Notes under the pieces: generated by a model
Database searches by the model: none
What the model saw: the letters and a program-made list of their open reading frames with translations, nothing else
Told to the model about the DNA's origin: nothing
NCBI GenBank assembly: GCA_024196135.1
Contig: JAMQCK010001129.1
Location: forward strand, 1 to 11,727
Length of the DNA stretch: 11,727 bases
From: Pleurotus ostreatus/Saccharomyces cerevisiae fusant
Taxonomy: Eukaryota > Opisthokonta
Reading direction: 5' to 3'
Part shown: positions 1-8,559 of the stretch, piece after piece
Numbering within the stretch: the stretch's first letter is position 1
Layout of the letters: every line of letters starts with the position of its first letter
Program-made: the position numbers and the translations under genes

Positions 1-1333
1 TAGTCCTCAGTACTGACATTGCGAAGAGCGGCGCGACATGCATCATTCATACCGCGTCTCCCCCACATGGCATGAACGACCCCGCGCTCTACTTTAAAAT
101 CAATGTCGACGGCACTAAAGCTGTCATCGCTGCTGCTGTCGAATGTGGTGTCAAGAAGCTCGTGTACACGAGCTCAGCTGGTGTCGTCTTCAACGGTACC
201 GACCTGAACGGTGTCGACGAGCGGATACCTTACCCGGAGAAGGCCATGGACGCGTACAACGAAAGCAAGTGCAAGGGAGAGGAAGCCGTCCTTGCTGCTA
301 ACGGCAAGGGTGGTCTCTACACTGTCGCCCTCCGCCCTGCTGGTATTTTCGGGTGAGATCACATCGTACTTCCTGCCTTCTCAGTCCGCCCTACTGACGC
401 GCCGTTCGCACCTAGCCCCGGAGATCGCCAGGTCATGACTGGCTTCCACCAGGTGTACGAGAATGGGCAGACGCACTTCCAGCTCGGAGACAATAACAAC
501 CTCTTCGACTGGACGTACGTCGGCAACGTTGCGAAAGCCCACCTTCTCGCAGCCGACCGTCTGCTCGACCCTCCTCCCGCACCTCCCCTAATCTCATCCG
601 AGGATGAGAAGGTACCCCTCGACCCGCCAGGCCTGACGGAGGCCGAGCAAGCCATGATCAACTACCCCCTCCCTCCCATTTCTCTCACCACCGGCGCCAT
701 GAACCGCATCCCCACCTCCGCTGCCCGCCCCCTCGGCCCCTACGTCGAGCGCCCACCCAACGGCGACGCCCTCGAGGCCGCCTTCTGCGCCCCCTACGAT
801 GCGCGGGAGTCCAACCGCCCCGTCATGCGCACGCGCTTCGACCAGCTCTCCGACTACAACCTCTCCCGCCAGAAGCTCGCGCACCCGACGCAGCCGTCCC
901 CGCTCGCCGTCGCCGGCCAGGTCTTCTTCATCACGAACGGCGAGCCGACGTACTTCTGGGACTTTGGCCGCATGATCTGGCGCGAGCTCGACAAGATCTT
1001 CCCCGGGAAGCGCGACCCGGCGAAGGTGGGCAAGTACTTTAGGCTGAGCAAGGACCTGGCGATGATTGCGGCGGCGGGCGCGGAGTGGGTGGGGTACTTC
1101 CGCGGGAAGGAGGCGACGTTCACGCGCTTCCGGGTGACGTTCAGCTGTGCGACGAGGTGGCACGATATTGAGAAGGCGCGGAGAGTGCTAGGCTATGAGC
1201 CAGAGGTCGGCGTGGAGGAGGGCATCAAGCGGATGATTGAGGTACGTCGATGTCTTTTCCCATACCGACTCGTGAGCTGATTATCTTACAGTGGTGGAAG
1301 ACCGAGTTCGTCGACTCACAAAAGGCGCAGTAA
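1..1333 (+). CDS. ERG26: Sterol-4-alpha-carboxylate 3-dehydrogenase (decarboxylating), 5' partial
   Basis: Spliced model: exons 1-352 (frame from base 3), 416-1241 and 1292-1333, giving 405 visible residues; the N-terminus with the Rossmann GxxGxxG motif lies left of the window. Introns are 353-415 (63 bp) and 1242-1291 (50 bp), both GT-AG. Seen: IIHTASP, the serine strand YTSSAG (165-182), the short-chain dehydrogenase YxxxK pair as YNESK (255-269), and GPGDRQ created exactly by the first splice. These match the 3-beta-HSD/ERG26 family, which oxidises and decarboxylates 4-alpha-carboxysterols at the ER during C4-demethylation in ergosterol synthesis. A proline-rich insertion follows LLAADRLLDP (about 560-830). 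The protein ends WWKTEFVDSQKAQ. A branch-like TACTGAC at 11-17 leaves the exact left edge of the first exon uncertain. Other 3-beta-HSD-like dehydrogenases are less likely alternatives. Confidence 0.88.
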
Positions 1334-1574
1334 GGGAGTACTGTACATATCGTATACCACCTTTGGATATTTGCTACATATCGTCTAATCTTTGGGAACA
1401 CTGCTAGTTGATCACGTCCGCGCAATGGATCTGCTGCTACCCATCCTTACTGCTGCTGTCTCAATGCTGTTCCCTCCTCAAGGGGTGCTGTGAGTTATCC
1501 GTGGGCGTTAGTCCGACAGATAAATATACAAAGTCTCCGTTCACAAGATCGCTCTTCTTGCATCTTTAATCCCG
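1334..1574. other. Convergent 3' intergenic region
   Basis: This stretch lies between the stop of the ERG26 gene (plus) and the end of the first F-box gene (minus) and should hold both 3' untranslated regions. A/T-rich tracts near 1346-1386 and 1518-1530 could serve 3'-end formation, but no clear AATAAA was seen. If the F-box gene stops at 1678 rather than 1575 the gap extends to 1677. No separate gene was seen. Confidence 0.5.
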
Positions 1575-1677
1575 CTACTCCTGGTACCTCGACAACGGAT
1601 CGATTTGCAGTAGCAAATTGTTCTCCTGCACTGTTTGTGATATGCCATCAGCACACACATTGTACTTCTCCTTGATT

Positions 1678-3019
1678 TCACGTACTTTGCTTGGTCTCTA
1701 CCGTCAACGCACGCCCCGACGCGCGCACCTGCGGGAGGAGTGCCAGCACATCGTACACAATATACGTCTGCCGCTCCGAGTTCGGGCGCGTGTAGCCCTT
1801 GACGTCTAGGTATATCGTGATGGACCCGAGCTTGGGCAGCCGGTCGGACGCGAGGAGCTCGTCGAGCGCACCCCAGTCGGACTCCCAGTACATGCACGCG
1901 TCGAGGTCCCATATGCGCACGACCAGCTGCAGCACGAGCTCCTCGACGGTCGCCGCTGCCTCGAGGGCGCGGCATATCCAGGGGATGCCGCCGCGCTGTT
2001 GGTCCATGGCCAACGTCAACGCTAAGGAGCGCAGCTGGTGTCGCGCCAGCTCCTCGAACCAGGACTTATACGGTGTTCCGGGAAGGTCGAAAGCAGACAT
2101 CGTCACTTTGCGAGCGCAAACCATCCCATTAATCGTGCGTACAGGATAAGATGGGGCTTGAGTTGAACTCACTATCGCTCTCGTCCCCAAACTCGAGGGT
2201 TTGCAAGGTATCGCGGCACGCTCCAAGCAATCCCGTTGCAACTTCGTAGGACGAACCCTGGGTCATGCAAAGGGTGAGACTTTGCAACCGGTCGAGGTGG
2301 ATTGGGGACTCGTGCGATAGTGCCCGCTCCAGGAGACGCGAAAAGGCATCGGCGTCGACTCGTAGGGCTAGGTGCTTGAGATGCACGGGCACGTTGAATC
2401 CCATTGTGGGCTGGTTGGTACCGATATGCGTGCACGATACGCTCCATAGTCGCAGGTAGCGCAGCGATGGCGAGACATCCTCCACGTTAGTGAGCGGCAG
2501 GCCCCGAATATTGAACATCGAGAGCGTGGTGAGCGTCGGCAGCGTGCAGGTCTCCGCTATCGCGCTCTCCAGCGCCTGCGACATGCCGGCAAACGACAGC
2601 ATGTATTGCGGGTGGAAGTACAGAGCTTCCAGGTTGCATACCTGACGCAGCACCTCCGGCAGCGCCTTGTCCTCGTACATCCAGCTGTACCAGGTCAGGC
2701 TGCTGGCGTAGTCCCAGAACTCCTCGAGATGCAGGACGCGGATGTGCTCGCTGAGATGGGAGAACTCCTCGAGGGTGTTGAAGAGCTTGCGGACGAGCGT
2801 CTTCTTGGAGCTGAAGACGGAGTTCGTGTTGACCTCGGAGAGCTGAACCTCGTTGAAGATGTATTTCTGGCAGGATGATACCAGTGAACTGTGCGCCAGC
2901 GCCATGTTCTTGAGTGAAGCTATGTCCTCGGATAGGTACAGCTCCTCAAGGATGTGCTCCATAAGCTCCTGAGGTAGCCATGGCTCGTTGTGTGCCGTGC
3001 CCGCGACTTTATCGCACAT
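1678..3019 (-). CDS. F-box / LRR-like protein (first of three)
   Basis: Spliced model on the minus strand: exon 3019-2173, intron 2172-2106 (67 bp, donor GTGAGT, acceptor CAAAG), exon 2105-1678; 424 residues. Residues about 12-55 form an F-box-like segment (EPWLPQELMEHILEEL, then ALAHSSLVSSC and YIFNEVQL). The rest is leucine-rich with repeated strand-helix patterns (LRYLRLWSVSC, LKHLALRV, LQSLTLCM, LQTLEFGDESD, LRSLALTL, VEELVLQLVV), as in Agaricomycete F-box/LRR proteins, which bind Skp1 and recruit substrates to SCF ubiquitin ligases. The acceptor AAAG is weak, but the frame after it is clearly coding. Start at 3019 puts the F-box near the N-terminus, as usual. The 3' end is ambiguous: a strong donor (GTACGT at 1685) could splice to 1630 and add 16 residues to a stop at 1575. 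The substrate is unknown. Confidence 0.75.
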
Positions 3020-3335
3020 ACTGCGTGGGTCGGAGTCAAGTCGAACCAGGACTTACCCATACGGAGATCCCATCCGGGAAATGCCGACGCGGACCCACAC
3101 TTCGAAGGTCTTGCCTCTTCACACATTCGTTCCATTGTTTTTGGTCTTTATCCAGTCTATTGTATACAGTAAACAATGCCTGCAAGATGCGATGCCAATC
3201 CGGTTGCGGAGACTGTCATTAATAATATAATACGATGCGTGCAACGGCATGTTTTGACCCAACCTAGGACCCCAACTAGCCCTCCCGCTCCGAGCGCTCT
3301 GCTCGTGAGCATCAGTACAATCGTCAACATCGTGC
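3020..3335 (-). other. Spacer: BiP 3' UTR and F-box gene promoter
   Basis: The two minus-strand genes are separated by 316 bp. The left half must contain the F-box promoter and leader; the right half, just after the HDEL stop, should hold the BiP 3' UTR, including an A/T-rich patch at 3219-3235. Short open frames occur here but none has a domain or good codon bias. A 15-base match to the downstream F-box exon lies at 3041-3055. Confidence 0.5.
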
Positions 3336-5708
3336 TCATAGCTCGTCGTGGTCGGCGAACGGCTCCTGCGCGTCCCAGTCCTGGCCACCCGCGGACGAGT
3401 CGGCGTAGATCTTCGACGTGATCGGGTTGATCGCCGTCTGTATCTCGGCGAGCTTCTCCTCGATGTCGTCGGTGGAGGCTTCCGAGCCGTTCTCGTCGAT
3501 CCAGTCGGTCGCCTCCTTGAGGGTGGCGAGGATCGACTTCTTGTCGTCGTCGGAGAGCTTGCCACCGAGACCCTCCTGGTCGCCGAGCTGGCCCCTGAGG
3601 CCGAACACGTAGGCGGACAAGGAGTTGAGTGCCTCGATACGCTTCCGCTGGGCCTCGTCCTCGGCGGCGAACTCCTCAGCCTCCTGGACCATGCTAGAAA
3701 GACGTCAGCGAGAGCGTGCGATGACAGGGAGCGAGCGACATACCGGTCAATGTCCTCCTGAGACAGGCGGCCCTTCTCGTTCTTGATCGTGATGGACTCG
3801 GACTTGCCGGTGCCCTTGTCGGCGGCGGCAACCCTCATGATACCGTTGGCGTCAATCTCGAATGTGACCTCAATCTGAGGGACACCGCGAGGCGCGGGCG
3901 GGATACCAGTGAGCTCGAATTTGCCGAGGAGGTTGTTGTCCTTCGTCAACGAGCGCTCGCCCTCGTAAACCTGAATCAGGACGGTGGGCTGGTTGTCGGC
4001 GGCGGTCGAGAAGCTGTGAAAGTCGTCAGACAAGGGAGGCAAAGGAAGAACGCAGGGAGACATACATCTGGGACTTCTTGGTGGGGATGATGGTGTTACG
4101 GGGGATGAGCTTGGTCATGACACCGCCGGTGGTCTCGATACCGAGGGTGAGCGGGCAGACGTCAACGAGGACGACCTCGCCAGAGCCCTCAGCGCCGGAA
4201 AGGACACCAGCCTGGACGGCGGCACCGTAAGCGACGGCCTCGTCAGGGTTGATACCCTTGGACGGCTCCTTGCCACCGAAGAACTCCTTGAGGAGCTGCT
4301 GGACCTTGGGAATACGGGTGGAACCACCGACGAGGACAACCTGGCAGCGTGTCAAAACAAGTCATGGAAGAGAGAGGAAAAGCGACCCACCTCATCGACG
4401 TCGTCCTTCTTGACACCGGCGTCCTTGAGGACCTGCTCGACGGGCTTCATCGTCTTGCGGAAGAGGTCGATGTTGATCTCCTCGAACTTGGCGCGGGTGA
4501 GAGTCTCCGAGAAGTCGTTACCATCCTCGAAGGACTCAATCTCGATGCGGGTGCTCTGCTGGGAAGAGAGCGTGCGCTTGGCCTTCTCAACCTCGCGCTT
4601 GAGCTTGCCCAGAGCGCGGAGGTTCTTCGAGACGTCGGTGCCGGTCTTCTTCTTGTACTGCTTGAGCATGTACTCGATGACGCGGTTGTCGAAGTCCTCG
4701 CCACCAAGATGGGTGTCACCAGCAGTGGCCAAGACCTCGAAGACACCGTCGTCGATGGACAGGAGGGAAACATCGAAGGTACCACCACCGAGATCGTAGA
4801 CGATGATCTGCGACTCGCCGCCCTTCTTGTTGAGACCGTACGCGATAGCGGCGGCCGTGGGCTCGTTGATGATACGGAGGACTTCAAGACCGGCGATCGT
4901 ACCGGCGTCCTTGGTCGCCTGGCGCTGAGCGTCGTTGAAGTCTGCAAAGCAAGTCAGCGCGAGTGCATAGGAGAGGGGAGGGGGATAACGCACAGGCCGG
5001 GACAGTGACAACAGCGTGGGTGACCTTCTCGCCGAGGTAGGCCTCAGCGGTCTCCTTCATCTTCGTCAAAACCATGGCGGAGATCTCCTCGGGGGTGAAG
5101 GTCTTGAGGTCGCCCTTGTAGTGAACCTGAATGACGGGCTTGCCGGCCTTCTCAACGACCTTGAACGGCCAGTGCTTCATGTCCTTCTGAACTTCCGGGT
5201 CGTCGAACTTCCGGCCGATGAGACGCTTCGCGTCGAAAACCGTGTTCTGGGCGTTGGTGTGGAATGCGTTCTTCGCGGCATCACCGATACTGAAAGGCGG
5301 TCAGAGAGAAGTATGAGAGGGGGGAATGTGATCACGCACAGTCGCTCATCCTCAGTGAAAGAAACCCATGACGGCGTTATACGGTGACCCTGGTCGTTGG
5401 CAATGATCTCGACACGTCCCCCCTGCGTAACACTTGTGGGGTACGCGTTAGTACTTCCCGCGCATACTTGACTTCCGACGCGTACCCAACGCAAGAGTAT
5501 GTTGTTCCCAAATCTGTTGACTGAGTTAGCGCCTGCTCTTCAAGTTTGCGCGTCGGGGCTACGTACCAATACCAATGACATGTCCGTACTCCGGATGCGC
5601 GTCGCTAGCCCGTGCGACGGGGGCGAGGCACAGGACTGCGACAAGCGCAAAGAAGAGTAAGGAAAGTGTTGAAAGGAGACGCTGCGACTGTGCGCGCGAC
5701 GGCGGCAT
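3336..5708 (-). CDS. KAR2: ER lumenal Hsp70 chaperone BiP/Kar2
   Basis: Eight exons on the minus strand: 5708-5567, 5513-5486, 5432-5340, 5289-4994, 4941-4391, 4340-4066, 4013-3744, 3693-3336; 2013 nt, 670 residues. All seven introns are 50-53 bp and each junction restores a conserved Hsp70 motif. Residues 1-34 are a signal peptide (hydrophobic 14-32, likely cut after VARA). ATPase motifs: [13 protein letters not shown] (45-57), DLGGGT (236-241), VGGSTRIP (374-381). The interdomain linker is [10 protein letters not shown] (about 427-436), followed by the substrate-binding domain and lid. The C-terminus is HDEL, the retrieval signal for ER residents. The product is the ATP-driven ER chaperone that assists translocation, folding and ER-associated degradation, and in many fungi it is induced by the unfolded protein response. 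The start at 5708 gives a perfect signal peptide and lies 46 bp from a TATA box. Length is normal and no key residue is missing. Confidence 0.97.
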
Positions 5709-5753
5709 GGCGGAGGAAGGGAAGAGTGAGTTGGCGAAATGGCGGTCCGACGG

Positions 5754-5760
5754 TTTTATA
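5754..5760 (-). promoter_or_regulatory. TATA box of the BiP gene
   Basis: On the minus strand this reads TATAAAA, ending 45 bp before the BiP ATG. Initiation 25-35 bp downstream would give a very short pyrimidine-rich leader. A perfect TATA box suits a strongly inducible gene. Confidence 0.6.
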
Positions 5761-5768
5761 CGCGCGGT

Positions 5769-5791
5769 CGACGTGTCACGTCAACGTGGCA
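5769..5791 (-). promoter_or_regulatory. Putative unfolded-protein-response element (three ACGT cores)
   Basis: Three ACGT cores start at 5771, 5778 and 5784, spaced 7 and 6 bp, directly upstream of the TATA box. On the minus strand the run includes CCACG, TGACGTGA and ACACGTC. TGACGTG(G/A) is the metazoan UPRE bound by XBP1/ATF6, and Hac1/Cib1-type bZIP factors also bind ACGT-centred sites. Assignment as a UPRE is inference from motif, position and gene identity. Confidence 0.5.
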
Positions 5792-5893
5792 CTTGATCAC
5801 AAACAGCCGAAAACTCTAGAAGGAATTTCATGATCACCAAGTCCTCCGGCCCTCCTCCCCCTTCCACACGCGTCGCGCAACAAGCGCCCGCAT

Positions 5894-6103
5894 TCATTTG
5901 AGCCTCTGGATCTGCGGAGGGGAGGCGCTCGGTGCCTGCACGGAGACGGGATCGTCGACCACGACACCTCGTCCGTTCGGTGCCTCCGAATTCGAGTTGA
6001 CGTGGAACATACGTGGCTTGGCGAATTTCCTCGAACCTCCGTGTGGTACTTCTCGCATGGCCTCAAACGTCGGAATGTAGCTCCAGTACAACGCGACGTG
6101 GTA
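5894..6103 (-). other. Coding-like terminal exon or gene remnant, unidentified
   Basis: The minus strand is open from TAC at 6103 to TGA at 5894-5896. It could begin as an exon after an acceptor-like CTGACAAG ending at 6106. It reads YHVALYWSYIPTFEAM, then a basic and polar tail rich in Asn, Ser and Pro ending QIQRLK. Aromatic-rich hydrophobic sequence followed by a polar tail would suit the last exon of a membrane protein, but I do not recognise the family and could not build convincing upstream exons. The overlapping plus-strand frame is open too. It may be a remnant, a short unknown gene or chance. Confidence 0.22.
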
Positions 6104-6467
6104 GACTTGTCAGTGAGTCAATATCGAATGACTGACGTGTCTCTGCGTTGTTGAACGTGTATGAAGCCAGTAGAGTCAGCTTTGACAACTTCGAGAGGTA
6201 CGTTCCCCAGGTGAATTGAGGACACTATGCGTGCGATGGCCCGCCAATATATTCAGACTGACTGATCTCGAGCAACGAGGCGACTACATGGCCGACTACC
6301 CTGGTGTGCCATACAGATCCTTGCGTAGCTTGTGCAGTAAAGTACAACTCTATCAGCTCCGAGCTACCTTTGTCAATGATAATTTTGGCGTCTGTGAAAG
6401 TCATGCTAGACAAGGATAGCTGGTGTACGGGGTAATACTGCAGTTCGACTTCGTTGATGTCACACTT

Positions 6468-6473
6468 CACGTG
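6468..6473. promoter_or_regulatory. CACGTG E-box upstream of second F-box gene
   Basis: Palindromic CACGTG within TTCACGTGATT, 97 bp before the ATG at 6565. This is a core site for fungal bHLH factors of the Cbf1/USF type. A second copy sits at almost the same distance from the next F-box gene. Function is inferred from sequence only. Confidence 0.3.
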
Positions 6474-6564
6474 ATTCCGCGGAGGTTGCCGCTTATGAGA
6501 ACAATGGGCTGGTGGCGTAAGGCTTGTGCTCATCCACCATCACCTTCCCCGGACGTCTCAGGCT

Positions 6565-8070
6565 ATGAGCTCCTTCTCGGACCTCCCAGCTGAGCTGCTT
6601 ATTGAGATTCTGGAACGATGTGCTCTCAATGACCCATCATCGCCACCCACTCTCGCCCAGGTATCGTCAGCATTCCACACCATCGTTCACGGTACCCCAT
6701 CCCTGTGGCAATACATCGAACTGAGGGATGATGATCTTGATGTTCCCTCGTACCAACATAAAGCCAAGATGTGGATGGCTAAATCCAGTCCCCACCCTTT
6801 CGAGGTTAATCTATACATCGAGCGCGCCACAGACAACATCCTCCCCCTCCTCCACCCAATCATCCCACAACTGTGTAGATGTCGGCGCGTCAGCATCAAG
6901 GGAAAGCGGAAGGAGGACTATGTCTTTGACACCTGCGGGCCCGTTCCCCCTCATGCTGGCAAGATCGTCATCGCCATGCGGGGAGGCGCCGAGGATGAGG
7001 AAGACGACGCGGACCTCCTCTCCGGCCTCGCGCAACCCGTGCGCACCTTCTATCAATCCCAATTTTCCGACACCGACTGCCTCTCCCTCTACATCCGCCT
7101 CACCAGCCTCCCCCACATCCTCCCCCACCTCACCCCGCCCGACGCCCTTGCCGGTATCGAGGCCCTCACGATCGGCACCGCCTGGCACGGCCCCGGCTGC
7201 GTCGCCCCCAAGCTCGTCCTCCACCTCCTCCGCTGCTTCCCCCGCCTGCGCAGCTTCACCTACCTCGGCCGCATCGACCCCGCGCTCATCCAGGCGCCCG
7301 ACACGGACCTTCCCCTCGTGCGCATGCCGCACCTCACCTACCTGCGCCTCTCGAGCATCTGCTCCACGCGGCTGCTCATCGCGCACCTCGCCGCGCCCGC
7401 GCTCGAGGACTGCGTTCTTGAGAGCCTGAACATCGACCCGAGCGTCACCGACGGCGGCGAGATCTTCGCGGCGGACTACCTCACGCACTTCGGGGACGCG
7501 GGGCAGGAGGAGGGCGCGCAGATCCCGGACGACCCGAGCCAGTCGCCGTGGAGCGATTGGAGCACGGGGCGCGGGATACGCGCGCTGTGGGCGAACGAGC
7601 CCTTCGGCGCCCTGCGCATACTCGAAATGGACTACGCCGATATGCGCAGTCGCGACTTTCGCTTCGTGTTCGCGCGGCTGGATAGACTGGAGACGTTCAA
7701 GCTCGTCGCGAGCGACATGTCCGACCGCGTCTTTCGCTGGCTTGCCCCCAGTCCCGATGATGACCTCCCGGGTTCCTCAGAGCACGGAGTTTTCCTCCCT
7801 TCGCTGCGGAACCTCAACCTGATCAAGTGCAATCGTCTGTCGGCGGACGTCATTGTCGACGTGCTCACGCGGCGGATGGCTTACTGTCGGTTCGCACAGG
7901 CTGACAAGCTAAGTCTGCCCTACACGCTGGAAGAGATTCACCTGGTGGAGATGTTGGGCTTTCATCCTGCCGTTGACGGGGTACGCCTGCGTAACAGCCT
8001 TGCTGCAGCAGGCTTCACGGTGGGCAGCAACACCGGGCAAGTCAAAGTTATCTGCCAAGATTGGGCATAG
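6565..8070 (+). CDS. F-box protein, single exon (second of three)
   Basis: Uninterrupted 501-residue frame ending at TAG. The N-terminus MSSFSDLPAELLIEIL, then LAQVSSAFHTIVHGTPSLW, is a canonical agaric F-box (residues about 4-50) ending in the usual T/S-P-x-LW. I chose ATG 6565 because it places the F-box at the N-terminus; ATG 6526 in the same frame would add 13 residues without domain content. The remainder holds leucine-rich strands (IEALTIG, LRCFPRLRSFTYLG, MPHLTYLRLSS, LRILEMDYADM, LETFKLVASDM, LRNLNLIKCNRLSADVI) consistent with an LRR-like substrate-binding solenoid. The probable role is a Skp1-linked SCF adaptor; the target cannot be told. It has no introns, unlike its neighbours, and little sequence similarity to the other two F-box proteins here beyond the F-box pattern. 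Confidence 0.85.
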   Translation: MSSFSDLPAELLIEILERCALNDPSSPPTLAQVSSAFHTIVHGTPSLWQYIELRDDDLDVPSYQHKAKMWMAKSSPHPFEVNLYIERATDNILPLLHPIIPQLCRCRRVSIKGKRKEDYVFDTCGPVPPHAGKIVIAMRGGAEDEEDDADLLSGLAQPVRTFYQSQFSDTDCLSLYIRLTSLPHILPHLTPPDALAGIEALTIGTAWHGPGCVAPKLVLHLLRCFPRLRSFTYLGRIDPALIQAPDTDLPLVRMPHLTYLRLSSICSTRLLIAHLAAPALEDCVLESLNIDPSVTDGGEIFAADYLTHFGDAGQEEGAQIPDDPSQSPWSDWSTGRGIRALWANEPFGALRILEMDYADMRSRDFRFVFARLDRLETFKLVASDMSDRVFRWLAPSPDDDLPGSSEHGVFLPSLRNLNLIKCNRLSADVIVDVLTRRMAYCRFAQADKLSLPYTLEEIHLVEMLGFHPAVDGVRLRNSLAAAGFTVGSNTGQVKVICQDWA

Positions 8071-8190
8071 CGAACTTAGGTGGGCAAACCCGTTCATCCA
8101 AGTTATGATCCCTGTTGACCGATCCTAGACCCACGGCGCCAAGGAATACGAAGCGGCAGGGAGGCTGTATACTCCATTGAATGGACAATG

Positions 8191-8261
8191 GTGAGCAAGT
8201 CTACACCAGAGCACTCATCCAACGTACGCATGTTGATCTTACTGTTCTTTTCTACTCGTAG
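8191..8261 (+). other. Intron-like element between F-box genes
   Basis: Donor GTGAGC follows CAATG, and the end is a pyrimidine-rich tract then TCGTAG, 71 bp in all. Removal joins an ATG at 8181 to a 27-codon open frame starting MDNDELTRASGG and ending at TGA about 8338. It could be a 3'-UTR intron of the upstream gene, a leader intron of the downstream gene, or part of a small unlisted transcript. Confidence 0.35.
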
Positions 8262-8464
8262 ATGAGCTTACACGAGCTTCAGGAGGGTCGCCAACCTACC
8301 GAAGTTCGAGCTTCCGGGGGGCTGGAGTGTTATGACAGGTATAATCGTCGGTATCTGTGTATAGTAGTGCGGGGTCCCACAGATGGTGTAACTGCTGTAA
8401 GAGTAGGATGGCTGAGAAGGACGAACTTGAAGACCGATAGGAATTGAGGTCGAGTTCGCGATTA

Positions 8465-8470
8465 CACGTG
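8465..8470. promoter_or_regulatory. CACGTG E-box upstream of third F-box gene
   Basis: CACGTG within TACACGTGACTG, 95 bp before the ATG at 8560. It shares CACGTGA and nearly the same distance with the site before the second F-box gene. Confidence 0.3.
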
Positions 8471-8559
8471 ACTGACGCGCTCGATGTCCAAGCGTGAAAT
8501 TTCGATCGGTTTGCCGCGAACATCCATCGCTCCCTTCACGATTTACGATTTCCCTTACG

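Larger units (their letters stand above)
5709..6564. other. Divergent intergenic region between BiP and the second F-box gene
   Basis: About 850 bp. Its left 100 bp is the BiP core promoter. The right end carries the promoter of the plus-strand F-box gene, including CACGTG at 6468-6473. The middle holds scattered short open frames. The most coding-like is on the minus strand at 5894-6103 and is listed separately. No tRNA or repeat was seen. Confidence 0.5.
8071..8559 (+). other. Spacer between two plus-strand F-box genes
   Basis: This 489-bp stretch contains the 3' UTR of the upstream gene and the promoter of the next. It holds a good intron-like element (8191-8261), a weaker one (8339-8382) and a CACGTG at 8465-8470. 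No TATA box is evident before 8560. No gene of convincing length was seen. Confidence 0.5.

Noticed and set aside
594..1163. 189-codon minus-strand ORF opposite ERG26
   Set aside because: Arg/Val/Gly/Glu-rich composition is typical of an antisense shadow of GC-rich coding DNA; the plus strand encodes conserved ERG26 motifs throughout.
3021..3056. Possible 5' intron upstream of the first F-box gene (GTAAGT...CGCAG)
   Set aside because: At 36 bp it is shorter than any supported intron here, and splicing would put the upstream frame out of phase with the F-box frame.
4349..5008. 219-codon plus-strand ORF exactly opposite the largest BiP exon
   Set aside because: It is the mirror of a highly biased coding exon. 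Antisense ORFs of this type are well known for Hsp70 genes. It has no recognisable domain and sits inside confirmed BiP sequence.
5814..5829. Possible heat-shock element upstream of BiP (CTCTAGAAGGAATTTC)
   Set aside because: The nGAAn units are not in the required alternating 5-bp register; only one imperfect dyad is present.
5575..5833. Two plus-strand ORFs across the BiP first exon and promoter
   Set aside because: They are antisense to the signal peptide exon and run through the TATA region; no domain.
6225..6533. 102-codon minus-strand ORF upstream of the second F-box gene
   Set aside because: Its start would lie 32 bp from the F-box ATG on the opposite strand. Codon use is not biased like the real genes, and I found no domain or convincing splice to the coding-like tail at 5894-6103.
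6811..7488. 225-codon minus-strand ORF and an overlapping plus frame (6728-7429) in the second F-box gene
   Set aside because: Both are low-complexity shadows (Glu/Val/Gly and Ser/Pro/Arg) of the leucine-rich F-box frame, which has the F-box and a full-length open frame.
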